NCBI GenBank assembly: GCA_029582155.1
Contig: CM055895.1
Coordinates: 45,892,750-45,956,749 of the forward strand
Origin: Panopea generosa
Lineage: Eukaryota; Mollusca; Bivalvia; Adapedonta; Hiatellidae
Direction of reading: 5' to 3'
DNA length: 64,000 nt
Shown piece by piece: positions 26,901 to 34,775 of this stretch. A program made the position numbers and the translations under genes. The notes below the pieces were generated by a model. That model saw only the letters and a program-made list of their open reading frames with translations, ran no database searches and had not been told where the DNA came from. Every line of letters starts with the position of its first letter. The first letter of the stretch is position 1.

Positions 26901-27752
26901 AATTGCTTATGGCAATGGAGGGACAGTGCCGATGTTGTTCGATTTTTGTTCAGTTTTTATTCGGGTGGTCACCGTTTGCGTTTATTAACAGAAAACATGT
27001 TTAACTGTGTTGAACGCAGCCCAATTCTATGTGGATTTAATTTCATGCGAAACATTGTAAAGTACCAGTCTTTAATTGTTCAAGATGCGTGTTTCAACTA
27101 AAGTGTTTTCATTACTGCTAGCACCAATATTATGTTTATGGTGTCTTGGTGGACATGATCCTATTCTCCTCGCTGGGAACCGCTACATAGCAGTGGCATA
27201 CGAGAACGCTGGTTGGTCATTTGTTTCAACGGAAGTTGAATTACGTCACATTTTAGTAAATGTATTAAACTGCTATGAATTGTAGAACAGACAAGGAATT
27301 TCACGTTTTTAAATTAGGGTATAACAGACCTGAATCGGGATTATGTCAGGTACTGAGAAAGATCATGCTACCGGCGAAATTATGAGCACTTTCTTCTTGG
27401 AATGCTGTACCAACAATGCATGCCTAGTCCGGACTACTTTGGCTGAAACACGGACCCTGCATAATAGTGTGTATGAATAATGCCTTACATGCGTATTGTT
27501 TAATTACAGGGACAGGAGTTTGCAGCACCAACAGGTAGCCTAGCGTTCAGTGTGGTACTTTATCTGTCCACAGCTGTCTGTGCCACGATACTTTTGTTTG
27601 TTCGGCGAAAAATGCGTGGAGTTTTTGGAGGGGCAGAACTTGGGGGTACAAAAATTGGCAAATGGAGCTCAGCTGTCATTCTCGTTTCCTTATGGGTGTT
27701 TTATGTAATACTATCGTCGCTACAATCTGAAGATATTATAGCTGGTTTCTAG
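4198..27752 (+). CDS. SLC8A: Na+/Ca2+ exchanger (SLC8/NCX family), 3' part, 8 exons
   Basis: Join 4198-4427, 5702-5898, 13954-14195, 15164-15396, 23789-23894, 24803-24981, 25581-25910 and 27510-27752. The joined frame is open for 585 residues plus a stop, every junction is GT..AG, and all phases agree. NCX proteins sit in the plasma membrane and export one Ca2+ for about three Na+. The order of parts is: distal cytosolic loop (exon 1 here), CBD1 (exons 2-3), CBD2 (exons 4-5), the loop end leading into the membrane (exon 6), alpha-2 repeat with GTSMPDTFASK and GNVNGSNAVNVFLGLG (exon 7), and the last membrane segments ending IIAGF-stop (exon 8). Vertebrate NCX genes place most of the N-terminal half and the loop in one large exon. 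Here that part is split. The upstream exons (signal peptide, first membrane half, alpha-1) lie outside the window. The family call is firm. The paralogue number is not determinable. Confidence 0.95.
4558..4645 (-). mobile_element. SINE family 3, short fragment
   Basis: The fragment matches the middle of the copies at 4848 and 29747 (aggcagttaacctaac, ggttaaccagt, tccgcaagtatctgataac). Confidence 0.6.
4848..5139 (-). mobile_element. SINE family 3 copy with ~44-bp flanking direct repeats
   Basis: The tRNA-like head is at the right end on the minus strand (agctcagttggcagcgcgtc). The body is shared with 29747-30033 and a gattgattg tail lies at the left. The left flank 4804-4847 and the right flank 5140-5184 match over about 44 bases (gctacatgaaaccatggtgt and catctgacattgt, or close variants). 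That is far longer than a usual SINE target-site duplication. Confidence 0.8.
5255..5290. repeat. (GTT)n microsatellite
   Basis: About eight GTT triplets are followed by a degenerate tail. Confidence 0.9.
5702..5898 (+). CDS. SLC8A: NCX exon b: start of CBD1 (Calx-beta 1)
   Basis: The acceptor is aaattgcag and the donor is cg|gtatgt, ending in phase 2. The exon encodes a linker (YNQISVEKFESMKDN) and then the first strands of CBD1, with AVVEFTSSSCAVMENEGKV. The E of MENEG aligns with a Ca2+-binding glutamate of CBD1 in NCX1 (E385 as I recall the numbering). It joins to the next exon so that IPVSVR runs into IETINGTAESGSDY with no insertion or loss relative to the family. Confidence 0.93.
7341..7412. 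repeat. 20-bp tandem repeat x3.6
   Basis: The unit is tgttactggctgtgggtag with small variants. Confidence 0.85.
8410..9128. mobile_element. Segment bounded by ~48-bp inverted repeats
   Basis: The left arm 8410-8457 (ending ttccatactctacgca) is the inverse of the right arm 9079-9128 (starting tgcgtagagtatggaagct). There are a few mismatches and a small indel. It could be a non-autonomous DNA transposon or a rearrangement. No target-site duplication was recognised. Confidence 0.55.
9576..10109 (+). mobile_element. TTAA-flanked MITE family R, uninterrupted copy
   Basis: The left end is TTAAAGGGAGTA and the right end is AATTCCCTTAA, forming short inverted termini with TTAA at both ends. The body matches 38510-39157 (ggatcaaactgaaaatcaaa, tgcaattttaagcgggga, caatatattattttgg and others). 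It serves as the empty-site reference for the nested insertion there. Confidence 0.75.
10497..10720 (+). mobile_element. SINE family 1 (tRNA-Leu-like head), full copy
   Basis: The head has an A-box (ccgagtggcctaaggcgccg), an extended variable arm, and a degraded B-box (taggtccaagtc). The body contains gagaaagtttgccagttatt and ends near atggcgttaaaaaacatt. Confidence 0.85.
11405..11910. mobile_element. ~500-bp foldback element, centre near 11660
   Basis: The two halves are near-complementary along their length. cccacgtgactttatg pairs with cataaagtcacgtgag. The aattcatgaaacaaagacg segment pairs with cgtctttgtttcttgaattt. The tctgtatagagacggaacca segment pairs with its right-hand partner near 11766. 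caagtgtaacggcg pairs with gccgttgcac. Such long arms are typical of snap-back MITEs. Confidence 0.75.
12107..12318. repeat. 19-bp minisatellite, block 1 (~11 units)
   Basis: The unit is gtgttgaccagattactty, with variation at the last 3 bases. Confidence 0.95.
12590..13015. repeat. 19-bp minisatellite, block 2 with a ~140-bp higher-order duplication
   Basis: The unit is the same as in block 1, from which a 270-bp unrelated AT-rich insert separates it. A variant run containing actcagttcgtgttgaccac and cctcgtattgaccgg occurs twice, near 12701 and 12841. Confidence 0.95.
13641..13935 (+). mobile_element. SINE family 2, copy adjoining the NCX exon c acceptor
   Basis: The tRNA-like head (gtggtccagtgatcaaagcc) has a B-box (aggttcgaaccctcg). 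The body has catgtatcggtgctta, ccgggcatg, ctctgcactatcctccaa and atatggaaaatcggtggc. The tail gataaataaaattatcatca ends about 20 bases before the splice acceptor. The second copy is at 16436. Confidence 0.85.
13954..14195 (+). CDS. SLC8A: NCX exon c: rest of CBD1 with Ca2+ ligands
   Basis: The acceptor is tttgtttcag and the donor is gacg|gtacgt. The exon encodes GTAESGSDY, then GIVDDDVWEPDEFFFAKL, matching the family's acidic Ca2+ loop (IIDDDIFEEDE type), and ends ITIINDD. In NCX1 the last loop reads DDD. Here the first position is Asn, so one predicted Ca2+-coordinating carboxylate may be lost. A SINE ends about 20-30 bases before the acceptor, so the branch-point region may be transposon-derived. 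Confidence 0.95.
14196..15163. other. NCX intron c-d
   Basis: The intron has a short triplicated gtagtttcgacttttcatca motif (14299-14350) and a tRNA-like SINE piece. Nothing else is recognised. Confidence 0.7.
14960..15045 (-). mobile_element. tRNA-like SINE head, minus strand
   Basis: Read on the minus strand it shows A-box-like gtggccgtgtaattg and B-box ggttcgattccc. No body was recognised. Confidence 0.5.
15164..15396 (+). CDS. SLC8A: NCX exon d: start of CBD2 (Calx-beta 2)
   Basis: The acceptor is tttattcag and the donor is gaa|gtaagt, so the exon ends in phase 0. It encodes the CBD1-CBD2 joint and the first strands of CBD2 (CFEFSKPSYIVREGTGNAQL, then GKDYISGDGTLEFAHGE and TIDITILDSE). 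The exon ends at the acidic loop that corresponds to the border of the mutually exclusive A/B exons in vertebrate NCX genes. An 8.4-kb intron of SINEs and minisatellites follows. Confidence 0.94.
15892..16140 (+). mobile_element. SINE family 1, full copy
   Basis: The tRNA-Leu-like head has cgtggccaagtggtataacg and aggttcgagtct. The body has gagaaagtttgcca, ggtggttctactcagattc and cctgcctccatcaatc. The end is atggcgtttaaccccattc with an A-rich tail. Confidence 0.9.
16436..16715 (+). mobile_element. SINE family 2, full copy
   Basis: It is colinear with 13641-13935: head gtggtggtccagtggttagg, B-box tgttcgatcccc, tail gataaatagaatcatcatca. A CAG run follows the tail directly. Confidence 0.88.
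16716..16751. repeat. (CAG)n microsatellite at a SINE tail
   Basis: cagcagctg is followed by about nine CAG units. Confidence 0.9.
17359..17592 (+). mobile_element. SINE family 1, full copy, diverged
   Basis: The head is catggtcgagtggtctaaga, the B-box is altered (tggtttcaaccc), and the body has gagaaagtttgcagttattt and gttgaaaatggcg. Confidence 0.85.
17851..17939. repeat. (ACGC)n microsatellite
   Basis: About 22 near-perfect ACGC units with one acga change. Confidence 0.97.
18418..20258. repeat. 48-bp minisatellite (~38 units)
   Basis: The unit core is gtgtagtggataggagttaa, gcgctcacgacagagattgt and gggtgcca. Variants alternate between taggagttaagcgctcac and taaagggttaaccgattac, giving short higher-order patterns. 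The first units read like the 5' half of a tRNA-type SINE head (ggtagtgtaatggatagag). Confidence 0.97.
20925..23345. repeat. 56-bp minisatellite (~43 units) with a ~1.05-kb higher-order repeat
   Basis: The unit is aggacacagtcaacacacta, gaacaaatacaaacagtgca and ccgactatttataata. Rare variants recur at about 1.05-1.1 kb: the truncated unit acaaacagactatttataat at 21648 and 22698, and cacagtttacacactaaaac at 21784 and 22834. The whole block was therefore duplicated. Confidence 0.96.
23789..23894 (+). CDS. SLC8A: NCX exon e: end of CBD2, at the position of vertebrate exon A/B
   Basis: This is a 106-bp exon with acceptor tctttcag and donor gacg|gtaagt. It encodes EPERDCSFVAELSNPTAG, then GKIVKSIVTLVNDD. 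It joins exon d without length change against the family. Its second half replaces the longer, variable vertebrate segment with a short loop. The Cys in ERDCSF aligns with the residue that distinguishes vertebrate exons A (Lys) and B (Cys). I found no second, alternative copy of this exon in the flanking introns by eye. Confidence 0.92.
23895..24802. other. NCX intron e-f
   Basis: AT-rich sequence with one imperfect hairpin (24235-24332). Nothing else is recognised. Confidence 0.7.
24235..24332. repeat. Imperfect hairpin
   Basis: gtttcagctttcgatatt pairs with aaatatcgaaagaggaaac, and inner segments (aagtctaaac and gttagacactt) also pair. It is possibly a MITE remnant. Confidence 0.5.
24803..24981 (+). 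CDS. SLC8A: NCX exon f: loop end and entry to the C-terminal membrane half
   Basis: The acceptor is cgtttcag and the donor is aaa|gtaaga. The exon encodes EFDGMVSRIAAQTKQNL, then SSWKEQFYNAMNV and MDYVMHFLSFFWK. The SWREQF..A and DYVMHFL..FWK signatures of NCX proteins are plain to see. It joins in phase 0 to the next exon, giving FFWK followed by VLFACIPPP. Confidence 0.95.
24982..25580. other. NCX intron f-g
   Basis: AT-rich sequence. I see nothing in it. Confidence 0.7.
25581..25910 (+). CDS. SLC8A: NCX exon g: alpha-2 repeat and membrane segments
   Basis: This 330-bp exon (phase 0 at both ends) encodes three hydrophobic segments: GWFTFGCSLAMIGLLTALV; LITAITFVALGTSMPDTFAS, which holds the alpha-2 TSxPDT motif; and NAVNVFLGLGIPWFIASVYW. 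The conserved Asp and Ser/Thr residues of the ion pathway are present. Of the two overlapping donors (gtaagg at 25906 and gtagga at 25911), only the second keeps the frame into the last exon. Confidence 0.96.
25911..27509. other. NCX intron g-h
   Basis: Unique-looking AT-rich sequence. A 69-codon open frame (27076-27285) has a hydrophobic start but no supported splice context. Nothing else is recognised. Confidence 0.65.
27510..27752 (+). CDS. SLC8A: NCX exon h: last membrane segments and stop
   Basis: The acceptor is taattacag. The exon encodes GQEFAAPTGSLAFSVVLYLS, a basic turn (VRRKMRG), FGGAELGGTKIGKW, and a final hydrophobic segment ending SSLQSEDIIAGF-stop. The ELGG motif and the terminal Gly-Phe are typical of NCX carboxyl ends. 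The nearest AATAAA on this strand is near 28285, after a SINE. Whether it is used cannot be told. Confidence 0.95.
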   Translation, partial: GQEFAAPTGSLAFSVVLYLSTAVCATILLFVRRKMRGVFGGAELGGTKIGKWSSAVILVSLWVFYVILSSLQSEDIIAGF

Positions 27753-28139
27753 AAATATATAAATATGTATACAACTGCAACAAACAATTTAGTTAGGGGT
27801 TAGATCATTACTGCTTATGCTGATGGTACAATGTTAATTTAAATTCTTCATATCATGTGGTGCAACTTATATACACAAAAATTGCAGGGTATACATAAAT
27901 TGCTTAAATACACACCCAGTGTGAACAGAACGACGTATATGCGTTATTCTTAAACGGCTGTAAATAGATTTAAAAGTGATGCGTTTATAAATATTAGGGA
28001 ACGGGTAATTTTGAGAAAGATTGATCAATTTATCAACGTCTGAGAGAGAGCAAATTTCGAATTTAACTCAAAATTTATATATCAAACGATAAAAGTGGAC
28101 TTTTCTTCAGACATTGAATGGAAACGCCTTAAACAGTGA

Positions 28140-28300
28140 AGAGCGGACTGTGTTGCAATGGCTAAGTTTTGGTCAATCAAGCAAGATGTCGCTGGTTCGA
28201 CCCGATGGCCCTCGATAACAAAACCAAATACTGGTTTTATCCAAGAAACGGACACGAGAGCGTTCATAAAACTTTGATGAAATCAATAAAAATAAAACTG
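28140..28300 (+). mobile_element. tRNA-headed SINE family 4
   Basis: A degraded A-box (tgcaatggctaag) and a B-box (tggttcgacccgatgg) are followed by actggttttatccaagaaac and gagagcgttcataaaa, ending in an A-rich tail. Confidence 0.65.
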
Positions 28301-28965
28301 CTTTGGTTCTATTATAAGTTGTTACAGTAAAATGCTTGTTAGATCGGTTTTATTTTGATATTTACAAAGGTCAATCCAAAGATAAGTCCTTGTACCCAAA
28401 CGCTTGTTGATGTTAATTCTTGATAGTGAATATAAAATAATATAATAAATGCATGGACTCGATATTATGGAACTATGCTCAATTCAAGAGTTCACGTTCA
28501 ATTAAACCGAACGAATGAACTTTATAACAAAATAAATGTAAATTATACATTCAACTTTTTACTTCAAATCTGCATTAATATGCACATATTGGAGGCTGGG
28601 ACGAGTGTTTTTGCTTTCATTTCTGTTTTAATACGAATCCTTGAAATTGTGTTTGGGTACGAATTTGAGACGGTCATGAAAAAAATATTTTATAATCTCA
28701 GAGTCCATTTATTATTTAAATTCGTCGAATATGTTTTCTAGGTATTATGGGAAAAGACTTATATAGACCAAAGATTATCTATGACGCGGGAAAAAAACTT
28801 CCATATTTGGCAGATTATTTGCAGTAGAGTAAAACGAAAGTGATATTGAAAAAAGTACCTGAATTGTTTTATTTCATCCATTTTATGTGTATGATACTAA
28901 TAAGTCACGTGATTTCCCTACCTTGCTGTATAAAGCTTGCTTTTTGTCATGTCAAGGGTAATAGC

Positions 28966-29051
28966 CACAGGCCCTATCTTACTATAGCTTTTGGATAGCT
29001 ATATAATACTATATATAGCTATCCAAAATTTATAGTAAGATAGGGCCTGTG
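28966..29051. mobile_element. 86-bp hAT-like MITE, nearly all terminal inverted repeat
   Basis: The element begins CACAGGCCCTATCTTACTAT and ends with its complement, leaving almost no interior. Perfect 8-bp direct repeats GTAATAGC flank it (28958-28965 and 29052-29059). An 8-bp duplication with CA..TG ends fits the hAT superfamily. A longer relative is at 57239-57934. Confidence 0.85.
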
Positions 29052-29475
29052 GTAATAGCATGCGACTGCATGGCGGCAACCTGATTCAGAAGCTGCGATT
29101 TGGTTTTCAGATAAGTGAATGGGCAACCATCTTTAATTCATCACTGAAAAAGTATATGATTCAATTGTTTATGTTTATGTTTCGATTATAAATAAAATGT
29201 ATTTATCCATTAAATCACTATATTTTAATAAGTCGATTTGTCAGTGTACGCAAGTGACGTTGTTACTCAGAGACATGTCATATGCGATGACTGATGGACA
29301 CAAATGCTATTTATACAAAATGTTACTTAAAGGATCTTAGAAAACTGCTTTTTTTCTCTCTCATTTCTCATAGAATATAAATGATCTGAAATAGAAATGT
29401 CATATGTACCATTTGGCTGAGTTATGTGATAAGAAGAATCTTACATTCGTGTTGATTTTTTTTATTATTTTATTA

Positions 29476-29541
29476 AATTTATTAAACTTGTTTGCAAAAA
29501 TATATTATAAAATATATGTTTGCAAACTTGTTTAATAAATT
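29476..29541. repeat. Inverted repeat
   Basis: aatttattaaacttgtttgc pairs with its near-complement ending at 29541, with two mismatches and a short AT-rich loop. Confidence 0.7.
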
Positions 29542-29746
29542 CAGTTTTAAAAGAATGTTCACGTAAAATCTTCTATATTACTATCCACAAGATACACATG
29601 AACGTGTATATACCAAATCAAAGAATGTCAATATGACAAGACTTTTAACCTTTTTTTTAAAAAAAATAGATTGGATGTGGTCAAAGGGAAGTAAATGCAC
29701 CAAATAAGAACATTTAGTAAATAACGAGAATTTTCAATACGGATTA

Positions 29747-30033
29747 TTGATTGATTGATTGAATATTTAGCGTCATTTTTATGCCATCGAGGGCTAACAG
29801 ACGATCAGTTAACCTAACCACTGTTTCCTGGGATTAACCAGTACTCGAGCACACCCCATCTCCGCAAGTAACTGATAACTTTCCCACTTGAAACAGCGGT
29901 GAGAGACGAATGATAATGAGACACAATGTCATATATCAATCATCACGGAGACTGTTGCCAGGCGGGGATTCGAACTCATGACCCCTGGATTTATAGTCAG
30001 ACGCGTAACCGACTGAGCTAATCGGGCCTGGCT
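29747..30033 (-). mobile_element. SINE family 3, full copy with target-site duplication
   Basis: On the minus strand the head is gattagctcagtcggttacg with B-box gagttcgaatcccc. The body is shared with 4848-5139 and the tail is a (CAAT)n run. Perfect 10-bp duplications ATACGGATTA flank it at 29737-29746 and 30034-30043. Confidence 0.93.
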
Positions 30034-30194
30034 ATACGGATTAAACACTGGTGTCTTATTTAGTTATTTTCTAATATTGAGATATTAAATCCTCATAACA
30101 GTGAATAATTTGGTTCAGTGAAAAGAAATCTGCAGTTTTCTTCTCTTTCTATTTTCTGAATCAAGTGTATCAGTGATGTAACATAATGGAAAAT

Positions 30195-30840
30195 ATGAAA
30201 ATTAGACATGATAGTTTACTGTAACAAAGTAGAATATGTAAAGTGTGTAACGATGGTGTCGAGGATGAATACCATTTTCTATTACTATGCTTTGGCTATG
30301 TACATCTCACAAAACAATTATTACCTGGTTAGTTTTTGCGCCACTCAGCCGAACATTAACAATTCCATCATATAAATGTCATGCGAAAAAAGGAACAATA
30401 GTTCACATATTTAAATAATTAACGATATTTTTTATTAAACGCAATGAATTATTGTTGAATTAGAATACGACACATTTATGGCTACTATGTGACTTTCAAC
30501 CTAGTCAAGAGCACCAACCTAATGTTATGTTTAACCATGTAGGTAGCCTTCAGTTAGCAGACTGCTTACTTAGAATGCGGATTTTTGTTTCTTACAACTG
30601 AATCCGTTTAAATTCGAAGATTATGACATTTAGAATATATATATATTTTATACGTGTACACTCTTATAATGTATGTATATTTGCTATGTGTTTGCGCTTG
30701 AGTCCTTTATCGTAATTAAGTGTTTGTATATATAAGGTACGCGTGCTGTTTGTGAATAGCTTGATCAGTGTTAAAATGACAGACAGCAATGTTGAAATTG
30801 AATTTTTATTTATTTTTGGAACAAATAAACTATAACCATA
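30195..30840 (+). pseudogene. Truncated LINE 3' end (reverse-transcriptase ORF C-terminus and tail)
   Basis: A short open stretch reads RICKVCNDGVEDEYHFLLLC, that is C-x2-C-x8-H-x4-C. This is the zinc-knuckle found at the carboxyl end of ORF2 in several non-LTR retrotransposon clades. A stop at 30330 and frame breaks follow. The downstream 500 bases end near ggaacaaataaac, which may be the element's 3' tail. Only the knuckle is firm. The 5' and 3' limits are estimates. Confidence 0.6.
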
Positions 30841-31127
30841 TAGAGATATGAATCTTCAAGTACCACTTCCTGCAAGTCCAAACAATTAAATAACATCAGT
30901 GAAATCACACTTCGGAGATGTTTGGTTTTGTATAGATCATACAGATAAAAATAGGAAGACATAAAATATGTCTTATACATTTTGTCATATGACTGTGGAC
31001 ATGTGAAGCCTGGTGTATTTCATTCATTTACAGGAGTTGTGCCCCTTTCTACATAAAAACAACAACAATTAAAGCCTGTACACATTGTGGGGTATTTTAT
31101 TCACAGTTGTATCGTGTAGATTGTAAT

Positions 31128-31206
31128 TTGAGGAAAAAGAGTAAAATTGAAAATGTATGAAAACTAATTTGAGAAAAAAGAGTAAAATTGAAAATGTATG
31201 AAAACT
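31128..31206. repeat. 40-bp direct duplication
   Basis: agtaaaattgaaaatgtatg and its surroundings are repeated once in tandem. Confidence 0.9.
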
Positions 31207-31229
31207 GGCTTGTGTCCCTTTTTGGTATT

Positions 31230-34200
31230 TTGGCAGTCATCGGCACATGTACAGTTTACTTATATGGCAGACATTGGTACATATACAGTTTACGTATGTG
31301 GCAGTCACTGGCACATGTACATTTTACTCATGTGGAAGTCATGGTAAATAAACAATTTACTTAAGTGGCAGTCTTTGGTACATGTACAGTTTACTTATAT
31401 GGCAGACATTGGTACATATACAGTTTACGTATGTGGCAGTCACTGGCACATATACATTTTACTCATGTGGAAGTCATGGTAAATAAACAATTTACTTAAG
31501 TGGCAGTCTTTGGTACATGTACAGTTTACTTATATGGCAGACATTGGTACATATACAGTTTACTTATGTGACAGTCACTGGTACATGTACAGTTTACTTA
31601 TGTTGAAGTCATTGGTAAATAAACAATTTACTTCTGTGGCAGTCTTTGGTACATATACAGTTTACTTATATGGCAGACATTGGTACATATACAGTTTACT
31701 TATGTGACAGTCACTGGTACATGTACAGTTTACTTATGAGGAAGTCACTGGTAAATAAACAATTTACTTATGTGGCAGTCTTTGGTACATGTACAGTTTA
31801 CTTATATGGCAGACATTGGTACATATACAGTTTACTTATGTGACAGTCACTGGTACATGTACAGTTTACTTATGAGGAAGTCACTGGTAAATAAACAATT
31901 TACTTATGTGGCAATCTTTGGTACATGTACAGTTAACTTATGTGGCAGTCATTGGTACATGTACAGTTAATTTATGTGGCAGTTATTGGCACATGTACAG
32001 AGTTTATTTATGTGGCATTCACTGGCACATGTACAGTTCACTTATGTGGCAGTCATTGGTACATATACAGTTTTCTTATGTGGCAGTCACTGGTACACGT
32101 ACAGTTTACTTATGTTGCAGTCATTGGTACATGTACAGTTAACTTATGTGGCAGTTATTGGCACATGTACATAGTTTATATATGTTACAATCACTGGTAC
32201 ACGTACAGTTTACTTATGTTGCAGTCATTGGTACATGTACAGTTAACTTATGTGGCAGTTATTGGTACATGTACATAGTTTAATTACATGGCAGTCATTG
32301 GTACATATATAGTTCACTTATGTGGTAGTCATTGGTACATGTACAGTTAACTTATAGTGGCAGTTATTGGTACATGTATAGCTTACTTATGTGACAGCTA
32401 TGGTACATGTACAGTTAATTTATGTGGCAGTCATTGGCACATGTATATTTTACTAATGTGGCAGTCATTGATACATGTATAGTTTACTAATGAGGCAGTC
32501 ATTGGTACATGTACAGTTTACTTATGTGGTAATCATTGGTACATGTACAGTTTACTTATAGTTACAGTCATTGGTACATGTATAGTTTACTTATGTGACA
32601 ATCATTGGTACATGTACAGCTAATTTTTGTGGCAGTCATTGGCACATGTACAGTTTACTTATGTGGTAGTCATTGGTACATGTACAGTTTACTAATGTGG
32701 TGGTCATTGGCACATGTACAGAGTTTATTTATGTGGAAGTCATTGGCACATGTACAAAGTTTATTTATGTGGCAGTCATTGGCACATGTATAGTTTACTT
32801 ATGTGGCAGTCATTGTTACATGTACAGTTTACTTATGTGATAGTTATTGGTACATGTACAGAGTTTATTAATGTTGCAGTCATTGGTACATGTATAGTTC
32901 GCTTATGTGGCAGCCGTTTATACATATACAGTTTACTTATAATGGCAGTCATTGGTACATGTATAGTATACTTATGTGGCAGTCATTGGTACATGTACAA
33001 TTTACTTATGTTATAATCACTGGCACATGTACAGTTTACTTATGTGGCAGTCATTGGTACATGTACAATTTACTTATGTTATAATCACTGGCACATGTAC
33101 AGTTTACTTATGTGGCAGTCATTGGATCATGTACAGAGTTGATTAATGTGGCAGTCACTGGCACATGTATAATTAACTTTTGTGGCAGTTATTTGTACAT
33201 GTACAGTTTACTTATGTGGCTATCGTTGGCACATTTACAGTTTACTTATGTGGCAGTCATTGGTACATGTACAGTTTACTTAGGTGGCAGTCACTGGCAC
33301 ATGTACAGTTTACTTATAGTGACAGTCATTGGTGCATGTACAGTTTACTTACGTGGCAGTCATTGGTGCATGTACAGTTTACTTATGTGGCAGTCATTGG
33401 CACATGTACAGTTTACTTATGTGGCAATCATTGGCACATGTTCAGTTTACTTATGTTGCCGCCATTGGTACATGTACATAGTTTACTTAAAGTGGCAGTC
33501 ATTGGTACATGAACATAGATTACTTATAGTGGCTGTCATTGGTACATGTATAGTTCACTTATGTGGCAGTCATTGTTACATGTACATTTAACTTATAGTG
33601 GCGGTCATTGGTACATATATAGTTTACTGATGTGACAGTCATTGGTACATGTACAGTTTACTTATGTGGCAGTCATTTGCACATGTTTTGTTTACTTATG
33701 TAGCAGTCATTGGTACATGTAAATAGTTTACTTACATGGCAGTCATTTGTACATGCACAATTCACTTATGTTGCAGGCATTGGTACATGTACAGTTTACA
33801 AATGTGGCAGTCATTGGTACATGTACAGTTTACTTATGTGGCAGTCATTGGTACATGTACACAGGTTACTAATGTGGCAGTCATTAGTACATGTACACAG
33901 GTTACTTATGTGGCAGCCATTGGTAAATGTACAGTTTACTTATGTGGCAGTCATTCGTACATGTACAGTTTACTAATGTGGCAGTCATTGGTACATGTAC
34001 TGTTTACTTATGTGGCAGTTATTGGTACATGTACAGTTTACTTACGTGGCAGTCATTGGTACATGTACTGTTTACTTATGTGGCAGTTATTGGTACATGT
34101 ACAGTTTACTAATGTGGCAGTCATTGGTACATGTACTGTTTACTTATGTGGCAGTTATTGGTACATGTACAGTTTACTTATGTGGCAGTTATTGGTGCAT

Positions 34201-34775
34201 GTACACAGGTTAATAATGTGGCAGTCATTGGTACATGTACAGTTTACTAATGTGGCAGTCATTGGTACATGTACTGTTTACTTATGTGGCAGTTATTGGT
34301 ACATGTACAGTTTACTTATGTGGCAGTTATTGGTGCATGTACAGTTCACTTATGTAGCAGTCATTGGTACATGTATAGTTCACTTATGTGGTAGTCATTG
34401 GTACATGTACAGTTTACTAATGTGGCAGTCATTGGTACATGTACGGTTTACTAATGTGGCAGTCATTGGTACATGTACAGTTTACTAATGTGGCAGTCAC
34501 TGGCACTGGGGCAGTCATTGGCACATGTACACAGGTAACTTATGTGGCAGTCATTAGCACATGTATTCAGTTCACTTATGTGACAGCCATTGGTACATGT
34601 ACAGTTTACTAATGTGGCAGTCATTGGTACATGTACCTTTTACTAATTTTGCAGTCATTGTCACTGTGGCAGTCACTGGCACATGTACACAGGTTACTTA
34701 TGTGGCAGTAATTGGCACATGTACAGTTCACTTCTGTGACAGTCATTGGTACATGTACAAGGTTTACTAATAAAA
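31230..34775. repeat. 34-bp minisatellite (~104 units), 136-bp higher-order pattern at its left end
   Basis: The unit is attggtacatgtacagttta plus cttatgtggcagtc. Between 31246 and 31910 a four-unit block of 136 bp, marked by gtaaataaacaatttactta, recurs five times. The unit length is 3n+1 and the unit has no stop in any plus-strand phase, so it yields overlapping open frames of up to 250 codons with a 34-residue period. These are not evidence of a protein. Confidence 0.97.

Larger units (their letters stand above)
27753..31229. other. NCX 3' UTR and intergenic region, first part
   Basis: The region contains a SINE with an AATAAA shortly after it (28285), a tiny hAT-like palindrome, a SINE 3 with a target-site duplication, a LINE 3' relic and a 40-bp duplication. 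No gene is seen. Confidence 0.7.

Noticed and set aside
27076..27285. 69-codon open frame with a hydrophobic N-terminus
   Set aside because: It lies in the last exchanger intron. No signal cleavage context, no homology recognised, and exons g and h join without it.
33736..34488. 250-codon open frame with 34-residue repeats on the plus strand
   Set aside because: It lies wholly in the 34-bp minisatellite. All three frames are open for the same arithmetic reason, and starts and ends vary at random.
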